A stretch of DNA of 64,000 bases from RGIG2041 sp045652745. Lineage in GTDB: Bacteria > Bacillota > Clostridia > UBA1381 > UMGS1253. Below, in pieces: positions 1 through 7,789 of the stretch. The stretch's first letter is position 1; each line of letters starts with the position of its first letter. The position numbers and the translations under genes are program-made. The stretch is from NCBI GenBank assembly GCA_045652745.1, contig JAZRUW010000012.1, positions 62,001 through 126,000 on the forward strand, given 5' to 3'. The notes under the pieces are model-generated. The model was not told the DNA's origin, did no database searches, and worked only from the letters and a program-made list of their open reading frames with translations.

Positions 1-663
1 TCGGTAGAGGAAAGTCAGCCGTTTACGGCGCAGGCGCTCGGCAATGCCGTAGCATTAAAGCTCGGCACACCGGTAAGCTTTGCCAAGGGTCAGAGAACCT
101 ATGTAGACAAAGACAATATGGATGTTGTACCGTTTACGGAAAACTCCAGAACGCTCGTGCCGGTACGCTATATTGCGGAATCCTTCGGTGCAACCGTAGG
201 CTGGAATGATGCGACGCAGGCGGTGACCGTAGATTACTTAAATAAACACATCGAACTGCAAATCGGTTCGAATCAGATGCTTGTCAACGGGCAGGCTACG
301 ACGCTGGATGTTGTAGCAAACACCTACAACAGCCGTACCTTTATTCCGCTTCGAGCACTGGTGGAAGCACTTGGCAAGGTAGTATTGTGGGATGACCGTG
401 GTTTGATTGTGATTTCGGATATGGAAATGGGTTATAGCGCACAGACGCTGACGGCGGCTTGTGCATACTTAGATATCCGTATCTTTGCAGGCGACGATGA
501 AATTGCATTTGACCCGGCAAAAACAACGTATTATCTCAAAGGCGCACCGCGCGCAATCCGCACATTGCAAAATAACAATTCTGCGGTAATTACGGTGACG
601 GACGGTCAGCCGGCGACGGTAACGATTGATGGAAAGGTATACACATTCTATTTTGAAAGCTGA
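1..663 (+). CDS. Copper amine oxidase N-terminal (stalk) domain protein, 3' part
   Basis: Open from the first base of the window, so the start lies upstream; 220 residues are visible. The visible part carries two half-repeats of the copper-amine-oxidase N-terminal fold, each with the hallmark pattern of a short strand, a 'R.L(V/I)P.R' segment and a following 'GW(N/V)D...V' strand (RTLVPVRYIAESFGA then RTFIPLRALVEALG). In Clostridia this domain is a non-catalytic extracellular stalk or wall-associated module, not an oxidase. The last ~80 residues are a small beta-rich tail that I do not recognise. It ends in a strong hairpin terminator. Other genes in this window carry the same domain. Domain call is firm, function unknown. 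Confidence 0.8.
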   Translation, partial: SVEESQPFTAQALGNAVALKLGTPVSFAKGQRTYVDKDNMDVVPFTENSRTLVPVRYIAESFGATVGWNDATQAVTVDYLNKHIELQIGSNQMLVNGQATTLDVVANTYNSRTFIPLRALVEALGKVVLWDDRGLIVISDMEMGYSAQTLTAACAYLDIRIFAGDDEIAFDPAKTTYYLKGAPRAIRTLQNNNSAVITVTDGQPATVTIDGKVYTFYFES

Positions 664-669
664 GTAAAA

Positions 670-704
670 AAACAGGACTGCGAGTTTTTCGCAGTCCTGT
701 TTTG
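670..704. terminator. Bidirectional intrinsic terminator
   Basis: A 12-bp perfect stem (ACAGGACTGCGA and its complement, 672-683/689-700) with A-run before and T-run after. It sits between the convergent stalk-domain gene and the lipid kinase gene and can serve both. Confidence 0.85.
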
Positions 705-710
705 CAATAT

Positions 711-1589
711 TTATTTTACGAGTACCTGAAGCCGTTTCGGTAAAACTTCTATCTGAACCGGTTGGGTTTCTTTCATAAGTTCACCGTCAATGTTGACCGG
801 TAAATCTTTTCCGACGGTCAGTGTGCATTTTTTACAATGGATAATTTTAGCGTATTTTTTGATTTCGGCAATTTTGCCTTTGAAGAACTTAAGCAGCACA
901 CCCGGAAGTGCGGCATAGGTGAGTTTTTTGATAACCACCAAATCCATGTACCCGTCCGTCGCCGTAGCCGCCGGACAAATCGGCAGGCCGCCGCCGTAGA
1001 ATCTGCCGTTTGCGGCCGCAAGCAGGAAAATCTCTTCGTCTACGGTTTCACCGGTGTCTGTTGTCAGGGTTACCGGCGTGAATTCCAGTTTAAGCAGAGA
1101 ACGTGCCAGCGCAAGTGTATAGCTTGCACTGCCTTTGTATATTTTGCGGATTTTTTCTTCCTGTAACAGCACATTTACGTCAAAGCCAGTACCGGCAACA
1201 TTCAAACAGCGTCTTCCATTGACACTTAACATATCGTAGAGTTTCACCTTGCCGTTTACAGCGGACAAAACCGCCTCGGTTGTATCCTTCGGCAAAGCTG
1301 CACCGCTCACAAAGTCATTACCCGTGCCGGCCGGCACGAAGGCAACGGGGACAGATAAATCCATACCGGAAACGACTTCGTTAAATGTGCCGTCACCGCC
1401 GATGGCGATGATGCGGCGGCAATTCAAATCCGCACACGCCTGTTTGGAAAGCACGGTAGAATGTCCGGCGTATTCGGAAACAAGTGTGGTAAATTCCACG
1501 TTTTGTTCTTTTAAAATCTCTTCGGTTTTTTGAAGGCAAGCCGCACCTTTACCACCACCGGAAAGTTTGTTTGCAATAATGTATACCAT
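711..1589 (-). CDS. Diacylglycerol/lipid kinase family protein (YegS/DgkB type)
   Basis: 292 residues. It belongs to the soluble DAGK catalytic-domain family, which phosphorylates diacylglycerol or related lipids with ATP at the inner membrane face. Visible motifs: glycine-rich GGGKG at residues 11-15, the nucleotide-binding GGDGT at 64-68, and GTGNDF at about 88-93, followed by the beta-sandwich C-terminal half with GGG.P and NIDGE. The start chosen is the ATG at 1589, preceded at good distance by GGGGGA; an upstream GTG in frame (1622) has no ribosome site. Convergent with the stalk-domain gene and divergent from the ABC exporter. Substrate (diacylglycerol, undecaprenol or sphingosine-like lipid) cannot be told. 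Confidence 0.88.
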   Translation of the reverse strand: MVYIIANKLSGGGKGAACLQKTEEILKEQNVEFTTLVSEYAGHSTVLSKQACADLNCRRIIAIGGDGTFNEVVSGMDLSVPVAFVPAGTGNDFVSGAALPKDTTEAVLSAVNGKVKLYDMLSVNGRRCLNVAGTGFDVNVLLQEEKIRKIYKGSASYTLALARSLLKLEFTPVTLTTDTGETVDEEIFLLAAANGRFYGGGLPICPAATATDGYMDLVVIKKLTYAALPGVLLKFFKGKIAEIKKYAKIIHCKKCTLTVGKDLPVNIDGELMKETQPVQIEVLPKRLQVLVK

Positions 1590-1668
1590 GGAAAAATCCC
1601 CCGTAGAAAAATCTTCATACAAAGTATAACATACTGTCGTTTTTTGTCAAGATTTGTCGAACGGAAAC

Positions 1669-1698
1669 TTGACAAAATAAGCAAAATTTTTGTATACT
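1669..1698 (+). promoter_or_regulatory. Sigma-A type promoter of the ABC exporter gene
   Basis: TTGACA at 1669-1674 and TATACT at 1693-1698 with an 18-nt spacer, about 35 nt before the ATG of the exporter. Confidence 0.75.
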
Positions 1699-1733
1699 AA
1701 TCAGGTGAATACGTAGTATTGAGGTAAGAAATC

Positions 1734-3485
1734 ATGAAAAAATCCACATGGAAGATGTTTTTAAAGTTTATACCGTATTATAAGCCGTATCTGGGCATTG
1801 TCGGGGTAGATTTGCTGTGTGCGGCGCTGACAACGGTTTGCGAACTGGTATTTCCGATGCTGGTGCGCTATATCACCGACCTTGCACAAAACAATCCCGA
1901 GGCGCTCGTTTTAAGTTCCGTGCTTCGGTTGGGTGCGCTCTATCTGTTTTTGCGTCTGGTGGATACGGCGGCCAATTACTATATGGCTTACGTTGGACAC
2001 GTGATGGGCACAAAACTGGAAACGGATATGCGCCGGGACATTTTTGCGCATTTGCAGACGCTTTCGTATAACTTTTTTGACAACACCAAGGTCGGACAGA
2101 TTATGACGCGCGTGACGACGGATTTGTTTGATATTACGGAGTTTTCGCACCATTTTCCGGAGGAAATGTTTATTGCCGGCATCAAAATGATTGGTGCGTT
2201 TATCATTTTAAGCGGCATCAATTTGTGGCTGACACTGCTCATTTTCCTTGTTTTGCCGCTTATGCTGGTTTCGGTGGCACTTTTCCGCAAGGGTATGAAA
2301 AATGCATTTAAAGAGCAGCGCGTACAGGTCGGCGAGCTTAATGCCGATTTGGAAGACAGCCTTTTAGGTGTGCGCGTGGTCAAAAGCTTTGCCAATGAGG
2401 AAAGAGAGAAGGAAAAGTTTAACCGCGGAAATCAGCGCTTTTTTAAAGCCAAGAAAAAGGCGTATGTGTATATGGCGCGCTTCCAGGCAGCCAACCGCTT
2501 CTTTGACGGTTTGATGTATGTAGTCGGCATCGTGCTCGGCTCGGTATTTATGATTTACGGCTACATTCAGCCGGCGGATTTGATTGCCTATATTTTGTAT
2601 ATCCAGACGCTGATTGCGTCCATTCGTAAGATTGTGGAGTTTACCGAGCAGTTCCAGCGCGGTATGACGGGCATTGAGCGTTTTACGGAGATTATGGATG
2701 AAATTCCGGACATCCGAGATTGTGAAGATCCGATAGAGCTTGGCGATGTGCGCGGCGAAATCGAATTCAAGGATGTATGCTTTAAATATAACGACAGCGC
2801 AGATGATGTGCTGACGAATATCAAACTGCACGCAAAGCCGGGCGAAAACATTGCCTTGGTCGGTCCATCGGGCGGCGGCAAGACCACGCTGTGTAACTTA
2901 ATCGGGCATTTTTATGAAATTCAGTCGGGCGAAATTCTGCTCGACGGTACGGATATCCGCAAAATTTCATTAAAGAGTCTGCGTGACCATATCGGTGTTG
3001 TAGCGCAGGATGTGTATATGTTCTGCGGTACGGTGAAGGAAAACATCTGTTACGGCAAGGAAAATGCAACGGAGGAAGAAATTGTTGAGGCGGCAAAGCT
3101 TGCCGGTGCGCATGAATTTATCCTGGGCTTGACCGACGGATATGACACCTACATCGGTGAGCGCGGTATCAAGCTTTCGGGCGGCCAAAAGCAAAGACTG
3201 GCCATTGCGCGTGTGTTTTTGAAAAACCCGCCGATACTGATTTTAGACGAGGCAACGAGTGCGCTCGACAACGAGAGCGAATTGATTGTGCAGCAATCGC
3301 TTGAAAAACTGGCGAAGGGGAGAACAACCTTTACGGTGGCGCACCGTCTGACCACCATCCGCAATGCAGACAAGATTGTTGTGCTCTCCGACGAGGGCAT
3401 CGTCGAAGAGGGAACGCATACGGAGCTGATGGACAAAGGTGGCATGTATGCGGGACTTTATAGTATGTATACGAAAATTAAATAA
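1734..3485 (+). CDS. ABC exporter half-transporter (permease-ATPase fusion)
   Basis: 583 residues, the usual length of an MsbA/BmrA-type half transporter. Residues 1-310 are the ABC type I exporter membrane domain with about six transmembrane helices. Residues ~340-583 are the ATPase with Walker A GPSGGGKTT (377-385), Q-loop region VVAQD (~422), signature LSGGQ (481-485), Walker B ILILDE (501-506) and the switch histidine in VAHRL (537). All catalytic residues are present, so a homodimer is possible; no second half-transporter lies next to it. Start ATG follows AGGTAAG. Likely exports a lipid, peptide or drug; the substrate cannot be inferred. Own promoter upstream and a terminator downstream make it a single-gene unit. 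Confidence 0.93.
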   Translation: MKKSTWKMFLKFIPYYKPYLGIVGVDLLCAALTTVCELVFPMLVRYITDLAQNNPEALVLSSVLRLGALYLFLRLVDTAANYYMAYVGHVMGTKLETDMRRDIFAHLQTLSYNFFDNTKVGQIMTRVTTDLFDITEFSHHFPEEMFIAGIKMIGAFIILSGINLWLTLLIFLVLPLMLVSVALFRKGMKNAFKEQRVQVGELNADLEDSLLGVRVVKSFANEEREKEKFNRGNQRFFKAKKKAYVYMARFQAANRFFDGLMYVVGIVLGSVFMIYGYIQPADLIAYILYIQTLIASIRKIVEFTEQFQRGMTGIERFTEIMDEIPDIRDCEDPIELGDVRGEIEFKDVCFKYNDSADDVLTNIKLHAKPGENIALVGPSGGGKTTLCNLIGHFYEIQSGEILLDGTDIRKISLKSLRDHIGVVAQDVYMFCGTVKENICYGKENATEEEIVEAAKLAGAHEFILGLTDGYDTYIGERGIKLSGGQKQRLAIARVFLKNPPILILDEATSALDNESELIVQQSLEKLAKGRTTFTVAHRLTTIRNADKIVVLSDEGIVEEGTHTELMDKGGMYAGLYSMYTKIK

Positions 3486-3524
3486 AATAAGGGTGTGAAA
3501 AACTTGGTTTTTCACACCCTTATT
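3486..3524. terminator. Bidirectional intrinsic terminator
   Basis: Stem of 18 bp (AATAAGGGTGTGAAAAAC and complement) with loop TTG. It separates the convergent ABC exporter and glutamine synthetase genes. Confidence 0.85.
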
Positions 3525-3537
3525 TATCTTACTTGTC

Positions 3538-4962
3538 TTACAGATTGTAATACTTATCAAATTCAGCCGGATGCGGAATGGTGGAGAGCTGACGGCATTC
3601 TTCACGCTTGGTTGCGATAAAGTTTTTGAGAAGCTCTTGAGGGAACACCCCGCCTGCGGTGAGGTAGTCGTGGTCTGCTTCGAGCGCATCGAGCGCTGCC
3701 TCGAGCGAGGTCGGCAGGTGCTTTAACTTGGCCTTTTCCTCGTCGCTTAAGTGGAAGAGGTTCATATCGTACGGACCCCAGCCGTTTTCGTGCGGGTCGA
3801 TTTGGTTTTTGATACCGTCAATGCCGGCCATCAAAATTGCCGCATAGCAGAAATACGGGTTGCAGGTTGCGTCCGGATTTCTAAGCTCGAAGCGGCGAAG
3901 CTCCGGAGATTTTGCATATGCCGGAATGCGGATTACGGCACTTCTGTTCGAGGTTGCATAACCCACGGTCACCGGTGCTTCAAAGCCCGGCACAAGGCGC
4001 TTAAAGGAGTTCGTGGACGGGTTGGTGAGGGCACAAAGCGATGCGATGTGCTTTAAAAGTCCGCCCATAAACCAATGCGCTTCCTTGCTTAAGTTTGCAT
4101 AGCCGTTGTCATCGGAAAATACCGGCTCGCCGTCCTTTAATAACAGCATATGTACGTGCATACCGTTGCCGGCTTCACCCATAACCGGCTTTGGCATAAA
4201 GGTGGCCGACATACCGTATTTTCTTGCGGTATTGTGGATGATGTATTTAATCATCATGGTCGCATCCGCCATTTTGGACATCTGGCCGAGTTCCGGCTCA
4301 ATTTCAAACTGACCGCCTGCGCCGACTTCCGGATGGTGGTAATTGAGCGCAATGCCTGCATCGTCGATGAGCATGCACATTTCGCTTCTTGCCTCATACG
4401 ATACGTCAAACGGCTTTGCAATATGGTAGTTTTTCTGCTTTGCAACTACGTTGCCAAGACCTTCTGCACCGCTGTTCCAGTGTGCCTGTGTAGCGTCAAG
4501 GCTCATGCCGATGGATTCGGGTTTTACTTCCCAGCCTACATTGTCAAACAGATAAAACTCAAACTCCGGCAAAATCAGCATCGTGTCTGCGATGCCGCTG
4601 TCTTTTAAATATTTTTCGGCCGCGAGCACGATATTTCTTGGGTACTGTGCGAGCGGTCTGTTTTCCGGATTGTCGATAATCATGGCGTTACCGGTCATGG
4701 ACAGGGTCGGGATTTCGCAAAACGGGTCAATCACAGCCGTATCCGGATCCGGAATAAATACCATATCACTTTTCTCCACCACGGCGTAGCCGTAGTTGGA
4801 AGCATCGAAGCCGATACCGTTTTTCATGGTCTTTTCCGAGAAGTTCTTCGCCGGAATGGTCACGTGACGGTACTGACCGTTGATATCCACCATTTTAAAG
4901 TCGACCATTTTAATGTCGTGTTCTTTAATCATGGCAATGATGTCGGAAACAGTTTTTTTCAT
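3538..4962 (-). CDS. glnA: Type I glutamine synthetase
   Basis: 474 residues. Forms glutamine from glutamate, ammonia and ATP in the cytoplasm as a dodecamer. Beta-grasp N-terminal domain ends at about residue 110; the catalytic domain shows the metal-binding ILPEFEFYLFD, the ammonia/ATP segment G.GMHVHMLL, the glutamate-binding loop around NSFKRLVPG, and R.E.R.PD near the end. The region matching the GSI-beta adenylylation loop reads NLFHLSDEE, with Phe where the modified Tyr would be, so control by adenylylation is unlikely; feedback inhibition or GlnR-type control would be expected instead (inference). Start is the ATG at 4962, eight bases after AGGAG; a GTG three codons upstream sits inside the ribosome site. 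Confidence 0.96.
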   Translation of the reverse strand: MKKTVSDIIAMIKEHDIKMVDFKMVDINGQYRHVTIPAKNFSEKTMKNGIGFDASNYGYAVVEKSDMVFIPDPDTAVIDPFCEIPTLSMTGNAMIIDNPENRPLAQYPRNIVLAAEKYLKDSGIADTMLILPEFEFYLFDNVGWEVKPESIGMSLDATQAHWNSGAEGLGNVVAKQKNYHIAKPFDVSYEARSEMCMLIDDAGIALNYHHPEVGAGGQFEIEPELGQMSKMADATMMIKYIIHNTARKYGMSATFMPKPVMGEAGNGMHVHMLLLKDGEPVFSDDNGYANLSKEAHWFMGGLLKHIASLCALTNPSTNSFKRLVPGFEAPVTVGYATSNRSAVIRIPAYAKSPELRRFELRNPDATCNPYFCYAAILMAGIDGIKNQIDPHENGWGPYDMNLFHLSDEEKAKLKHLPTSLEAALDALEADHDYLTAGGVFPQELLKNFIATKREECRQLSTIPHPAEFDKYYNL

Positions 4963-5001
4963 TTTGTACACTCCTTTTATGAAAGTTTTACTGATGACTT
5001 A

Positions 5002-5030
5002 ATTGTAGCATGAAATATTCAAATTTTCAA
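5002..5030 (-). promoter_or_regulatory. Promoter of glnA
   Basis: On the minus strand TTGAAA (5030-5025), 17-nt spacer, TACAAT (5007-5002), about 40 nt before the glnA ATG. No clear GlnR palindrome was recognised. Confidence 0.7.
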
Positions 5031-5077
5031 TAAAAAATTCTGGACTATGTTTTCATACTAAAAATGCAAAAAAATAC

Positions 5078-5106
5078 TTGACAGAAACGGTCAAATGTGG
5101 TATCTT
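5078..5106 (+). promoter_or_regulatory. Promoter of tRNA-Leu
   Basis: TTGACA (5078-5083), 17-nt spacer, TATCTT (5101-5106), ending 22 nt before the mature tRNA 5' end. Confidence 0.75.
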
Positions 5107-5128
5107 ATTTAAGTATTCAATTTCATAT

Positions 5129-5215
5129 GCCGCTGTGGTGGAATTGGCAGACGCGCTGGACTCAAAATCCTGTGGTAGTGATACCGTGTCGGTTCGACCC
5201 CGACCAGCGGCACCA
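5129..5215 (+). tRNA. tRNA-Leu (anticodon CAA)
   Basis: 87 nt including an encoded CCA. The acceptor GCCGCTG pairs with CAGCGGC. The anticodon loop CTCAAAA gives anticodon CAA (reads UUG). A long variable arm typical of class II tRNAs and a GGTTCGACCCC T-arm are present. One T-T mismatch is visible in the anticodon stem. Confidence 0.96.
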
Positions 5216-5216
5216 G

Positions 5217-5255
5217 AAAAAACGACACTAATCTTGTTGATTAGTGTCGTTTTTT
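5217..5255 (+). terminator. Terminator of tRNA-Leu
   Basis: 13-bp stem AACGACACTAATC / GATTAGTGTCGTT followed by a T-run, directly after the tRNA. Confidence 0.9.
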
Positions 5256-5257
5256 CA

Positions 5258-5365
5258 GCGATATAAATTCCTGACGGAATTTTCGATATACCTTCGGTGC
5301 GATATATCCTGACGGATGCGATATGTTGCCTTACGGCAACGAGAAAAGGAATTTTTAAAATATCT
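5258..5365. repeat. Modular palindromic repeat (GCGATAT spacers between mini-hairpins)
   Basis: Four short hairpins (AAATTCC.TGAC.GGAATTT; ACC.TTC.GGT; ATCC.TGAC.GGAT; GTTGCC.TTAC.GGCAAC) are separated by copies of (G)CGATAT at 5258, 5284, 5299 and 5318. The block ends near an AATATC-type sequence that could pair with the first GATAT. No coding potential. It resembles the clustered palindromic elements known from Clostridia intergenic DNA, but I cannot assign a family. Confidence 0.7.
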
Positions 5366-5385
5366 CTATGGTTCGGCTTTCCCAG

Positions 5386-5418
5386 AAAAAAGCACTTGCA
5401 TTGGGCAAGTGCTTTTTT
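5386..5418. terminator. Terminator downstream of the FAD dehydrogenase gene
   Basis: Stem AAAAAAGCACTTGC / GCAAGTGCTTTTTT with a 5-nt loop, immediately after the minus-strand gene that ends at 5425. Confidence 0.88.
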
Positions 5419-5424
5419 TATATC

Positions 5425-6795
5425 CTACATATTCTTTTGCATGTTTCTTGCCACCCAGACACCGCTGGCGGATGCGTGGGAGAGCGAGTGGGTGATACCG
5501 CTGCCGTCACCGATGATATAAAGACCCTTGTGCTTGGATTGCAGGGTAGTGTCCACCTCAACTTCCATATTATAGAATTTAACTTCTACGCCATAGAGCA
5601 GGGTATCGTCGTTTGCTGTGCCCGGTGCAATTTTATCGAGCGCGTAAATCATTTCGATAATGCTGTCCAAGATACGCTTGGGGAGCACCAGACTCAAATC
5701 GCCCGGCGTGGCATTTAAGGTCGGTGTCATAAACGAGCCTTCCATTCTGCTCTCCGTAGAGCGGCGGCCGCGAATTAAGTCGCCGAAACGCTGTACGAGC
5801 ACACCGCCACCGAGCATGTTGCTCAGGCGCGCAATGCTTTCGCCGTAATCATTGGAAGATTTAAACGGCTCGGAGAAGCGCTGTGCGACGAGCAGGGCAA
5901 AGTTGGTATTGTCCGTTTGCTTTTTGGGGTCTTCATAGCTGTGGCCGTTTACGGTGATGATGCCGTTGGTGTTTTCCGTTACGACGCTGCCCTTCGGATT
6001 CATACAGAAGGTGCGCACCTTGTCACCGTATTTTTCTGTGCGGTAAACGATTTTACTTTCGTAGAGTGCATCGGTCAAATGGGAGAATACCTCTGCCGGC
6101 AATTCTACACGTACACCGAGGTCTACGCGGTTGCTCTTGGTCGGAATCTTTAAATGTCTGCACACCGATTCCATCCACTTGCTGCCGCTTCTGCCGACGG
6201 AGATAATACAAGTTTTGCCGTGATAGAGATGGCCGTTGCAGTCGATGCTGTAGCCATCCTCGGTTTTGTCGATTTTCTCTACCGGATAACCGAAATAGAA
6301 TTTTACCTTGTCTTTTAAGAAATTATACAGGTTTTCCAAAACGATATAGTTGATATCCGTACCTAAGTGACGCACGGAAGCATCTAAAAGATGCAGGTCG
6401 TTTTGCATACAAATCTTTTTGTATTCCGAGCCGGTGGTCGAGTACAGCTTTGTGCCTTCGCCGCCGAAACGCATATTGATATCGTCGACGTAGTGCATGA
6501 GTTCAAGCGCCTCTGCTTTGCCGATGTATTCATACAGCGTACCGCCGAAATCGTTGGTAATATTGTATTTGCCGTCGGAAAATGCGCCTGCACCGCCGAA
6601 ACCGCTCATGATGGAGCAACGCTTGCAGTTGATGCAGGCTTTGATTTTTTTGCCGTCAATCGGGCACTTGCGTTTGTGCAAGGGATAGCCGGCCTCGAAA
6701 ATGGCAATCTTCAAAGCTTTATTTTGTTTTACCAGTTCATAAGCAGAAAAAATACCGCCCGGACCTGCGCCGATAATAATGACATCATATTTCAT
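5425..6795 (-). CDS. COG2509-family FAD-dependent dehydrogenase
   Basis: 456 residues. An N-terminal Rossmann dinucleotide fold (IIIGAGPGGIFSAYEL, residues 5-20) is followed by a cysteine cluster CPIDGKKIKACINCKRC at about 44-60 that could hold metal or redox centres. It then carries the SGFGGAGAFSDGK block typical of the COG2509 'uncharacterised FAD-dependent dehydrogenase' family, and ends with the GDGSGITHSLSHASASG FAD-contact segment. Family members are linked with BaiN/RdsA-like flavoproteins but their substrate is not established. Start ATG follows AAGGAG. It has its own promoter and terminator, so it is probably monocistronic. Confidence 0.87.
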   Translation of the reverse strand: MKYDVIIIGAGPGGIFSAYELVKQNKALKIAIFEAGYPLHKRKCPIDGKKIKACINCKRCSIMSGFGGAGAFSDGKYNITNDFGGTLYEYIGKAEALELMHYVDDINMRFGGEGTKLYSTTGSEYKKICMQNDLHLLDASVRHLGTDINYIVLENLYNFLKDKVKFYFGYPVEKIDKTEDGYSIDCNGHLYHGKTCIISVGRSGSKWMESVCRHLKIPTKSNRVDLGVRVELPAEVFSHLTDALYESKIVYRTEKYGDKVRTFCMNPKGSVVTENTNGIITVNGHSYEDPKKQTDNTNFALLVAQRFSEPFKSSNDYGESIARLSNMLGGGVLVQRFGDLIRGRRSTESRMEGSFMTPTLNATPGDLSLVLPKRILDSIIEMIYALDKIAPGTANDDTLLYGVEVKFYNMEVEVDTTLQSKHKGLYIIGDGSGITHSLSHASASGVWVARNMQKNM

Positions 6796-6834
6796 AATGG
6801 AAAAACTCCTTTTAAAAATTCAGCATACATAACT

Positions 6835-6864
6835 AGTATAACATAGCCGACGCTGGATTGGCAA
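6835..6864 (-). promoter_or_regulatory. Promoter of the FAD dehydrogenase gene
   Basis: Minus strand TTGCCA (6864-6859), 18-nt spacer, TATACT (6840-6835). Confidence 0.6.
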
Positions 6865-6877
6865 TAGTACATTTTTA

Positions 6878-6914
6878 GCAAAAGCGTCTGTGCAGAATTT
6901 GCGCAAACGCTTTT
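6878..6914 (-). terminator. Terminator of the arg-rluA transcription unit
   Basis: AAAAGCGT / ACGCTTTT stem with an inner TGTGC / GCGCA pairing and a T-run on the minus strand. It overlaps the last bases of the pseudouridine synthase gene. Confidence 0.7.
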
Positions 6915-7788
6915 ATAATAACTGTTTTAACTTTTCTTCAAAATCTGCCGGCAGGGGGGCGGTGATTTGCATTTTTTCTTTGGTATACGGATGCAAAAAA
7001 GCGAGTGTGTGACAATGCAGCATGGTGCGGCTGTCTTTTTCTTCCGTACCATAGAGAAAATCGCCGTAGAGCGGATGACCCAGATGCGCCATATGTACGC
7101 GGATTTGATGCGTGCGCCCCGTAATCGGTGCGGCTTCAATCAGTGCGTGCGCTTTGCCTTGTTTTATAAGGCGGTATTGTGTCAGCGCCGGCTGACCTTT
7201 TACATCGACACGCCGTTTGATGATGCCTTCGTCGCGCGCAATCGGTGCGTCGACAAAGCCTTCACTTTGCACAAGTGTACCGCAGACGAGGGCAAGATAG
7301 GTCTTGGAAATTTGCTTTGCGCGAAGCTGCTGTGCCAGCGCTTCGGCGGCAAAGCGGTTTTTGGCAAGCAAAACAATTCCGCTTGTGTCCTTGTCTAAAC
7401 GATTGACGGCGCGAAACGTAAACGGACGGTTAGCGAAATAGAAAGCGACACCGTTTGCAAGCGTATCCGTATAATGCCGTATGGACGGATGTGTCGGCAG
7501 ACCGCTCGGTTTATTGACAGCTAAAATATCTTCGTCTTCATAGAGAATGTCTATGGGTATCTGTGTGGGAACGATTGCATCACTTCCGGTTTCTGCAATC
7601 CGCAAAACCAGCGTGTCGCCCGTGTGCACCTTTTCGGTTACGATAGCATGGGCGCCGTTTAAGGTAATGCCGTCTTTGGTTTTGAGCGCAGTCATTAAAG
7701 CCGAGGACAGACCAAAATGCTTACGGAGTACAGATTTAATCTGTACTCCGTCATATTCGTATGGAATTGTAAGCGTTAAAATACGCAT
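6913..7788 (-). CDS. RluA-family 23S rRNA/tRNA pseudouridine synthase
   Basis: 291 residues. An N-terminal S4-like segment (about 1-70) is followed by the RluA catalytic domain; the invariant catalytic aspartate lies in RLDKDTSG, and the later motifs GRTHQIRVHMAHLGHPL.GD are intact. The enzyme isomerises uridine to pseudouridine in rRNA or tRNA; the target base cannot be predicted. The start is ATG 7788, one base after the argH stop (TGATATG), with GGAGA upstream, so it is translationally coupled to argH. An extended start inside argH has no ribosome site. Confidence 0.93.
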   Translation of the reverse strand: MRILTLTIPYEYDGVQIKSVLRKHFGLSSALMTALKTKDGITLNGAHAIVTEKVHTGDTLVLRIAETGSDAIVPTQIPIDILYEDEDILAVNKPSGLPTHPSIRHYTDTLANGVAFYFANRPFTFRAVNRLDKDTSGIVLLAKNRFAAEALAQQLRAKQISKTYLALVCGTLVQSEGFVDAPIARDEGIIKRRVDVKGQPALTQYRLIKQGKAHALIEAAPITGRTHQIRVHMAHLGHPLYGDFLYGTEEKDSRTMLHCHTLAFLHPYTKEKMQITAPLPADFEEKLKQLL

Positions 7789-7789
7789 A

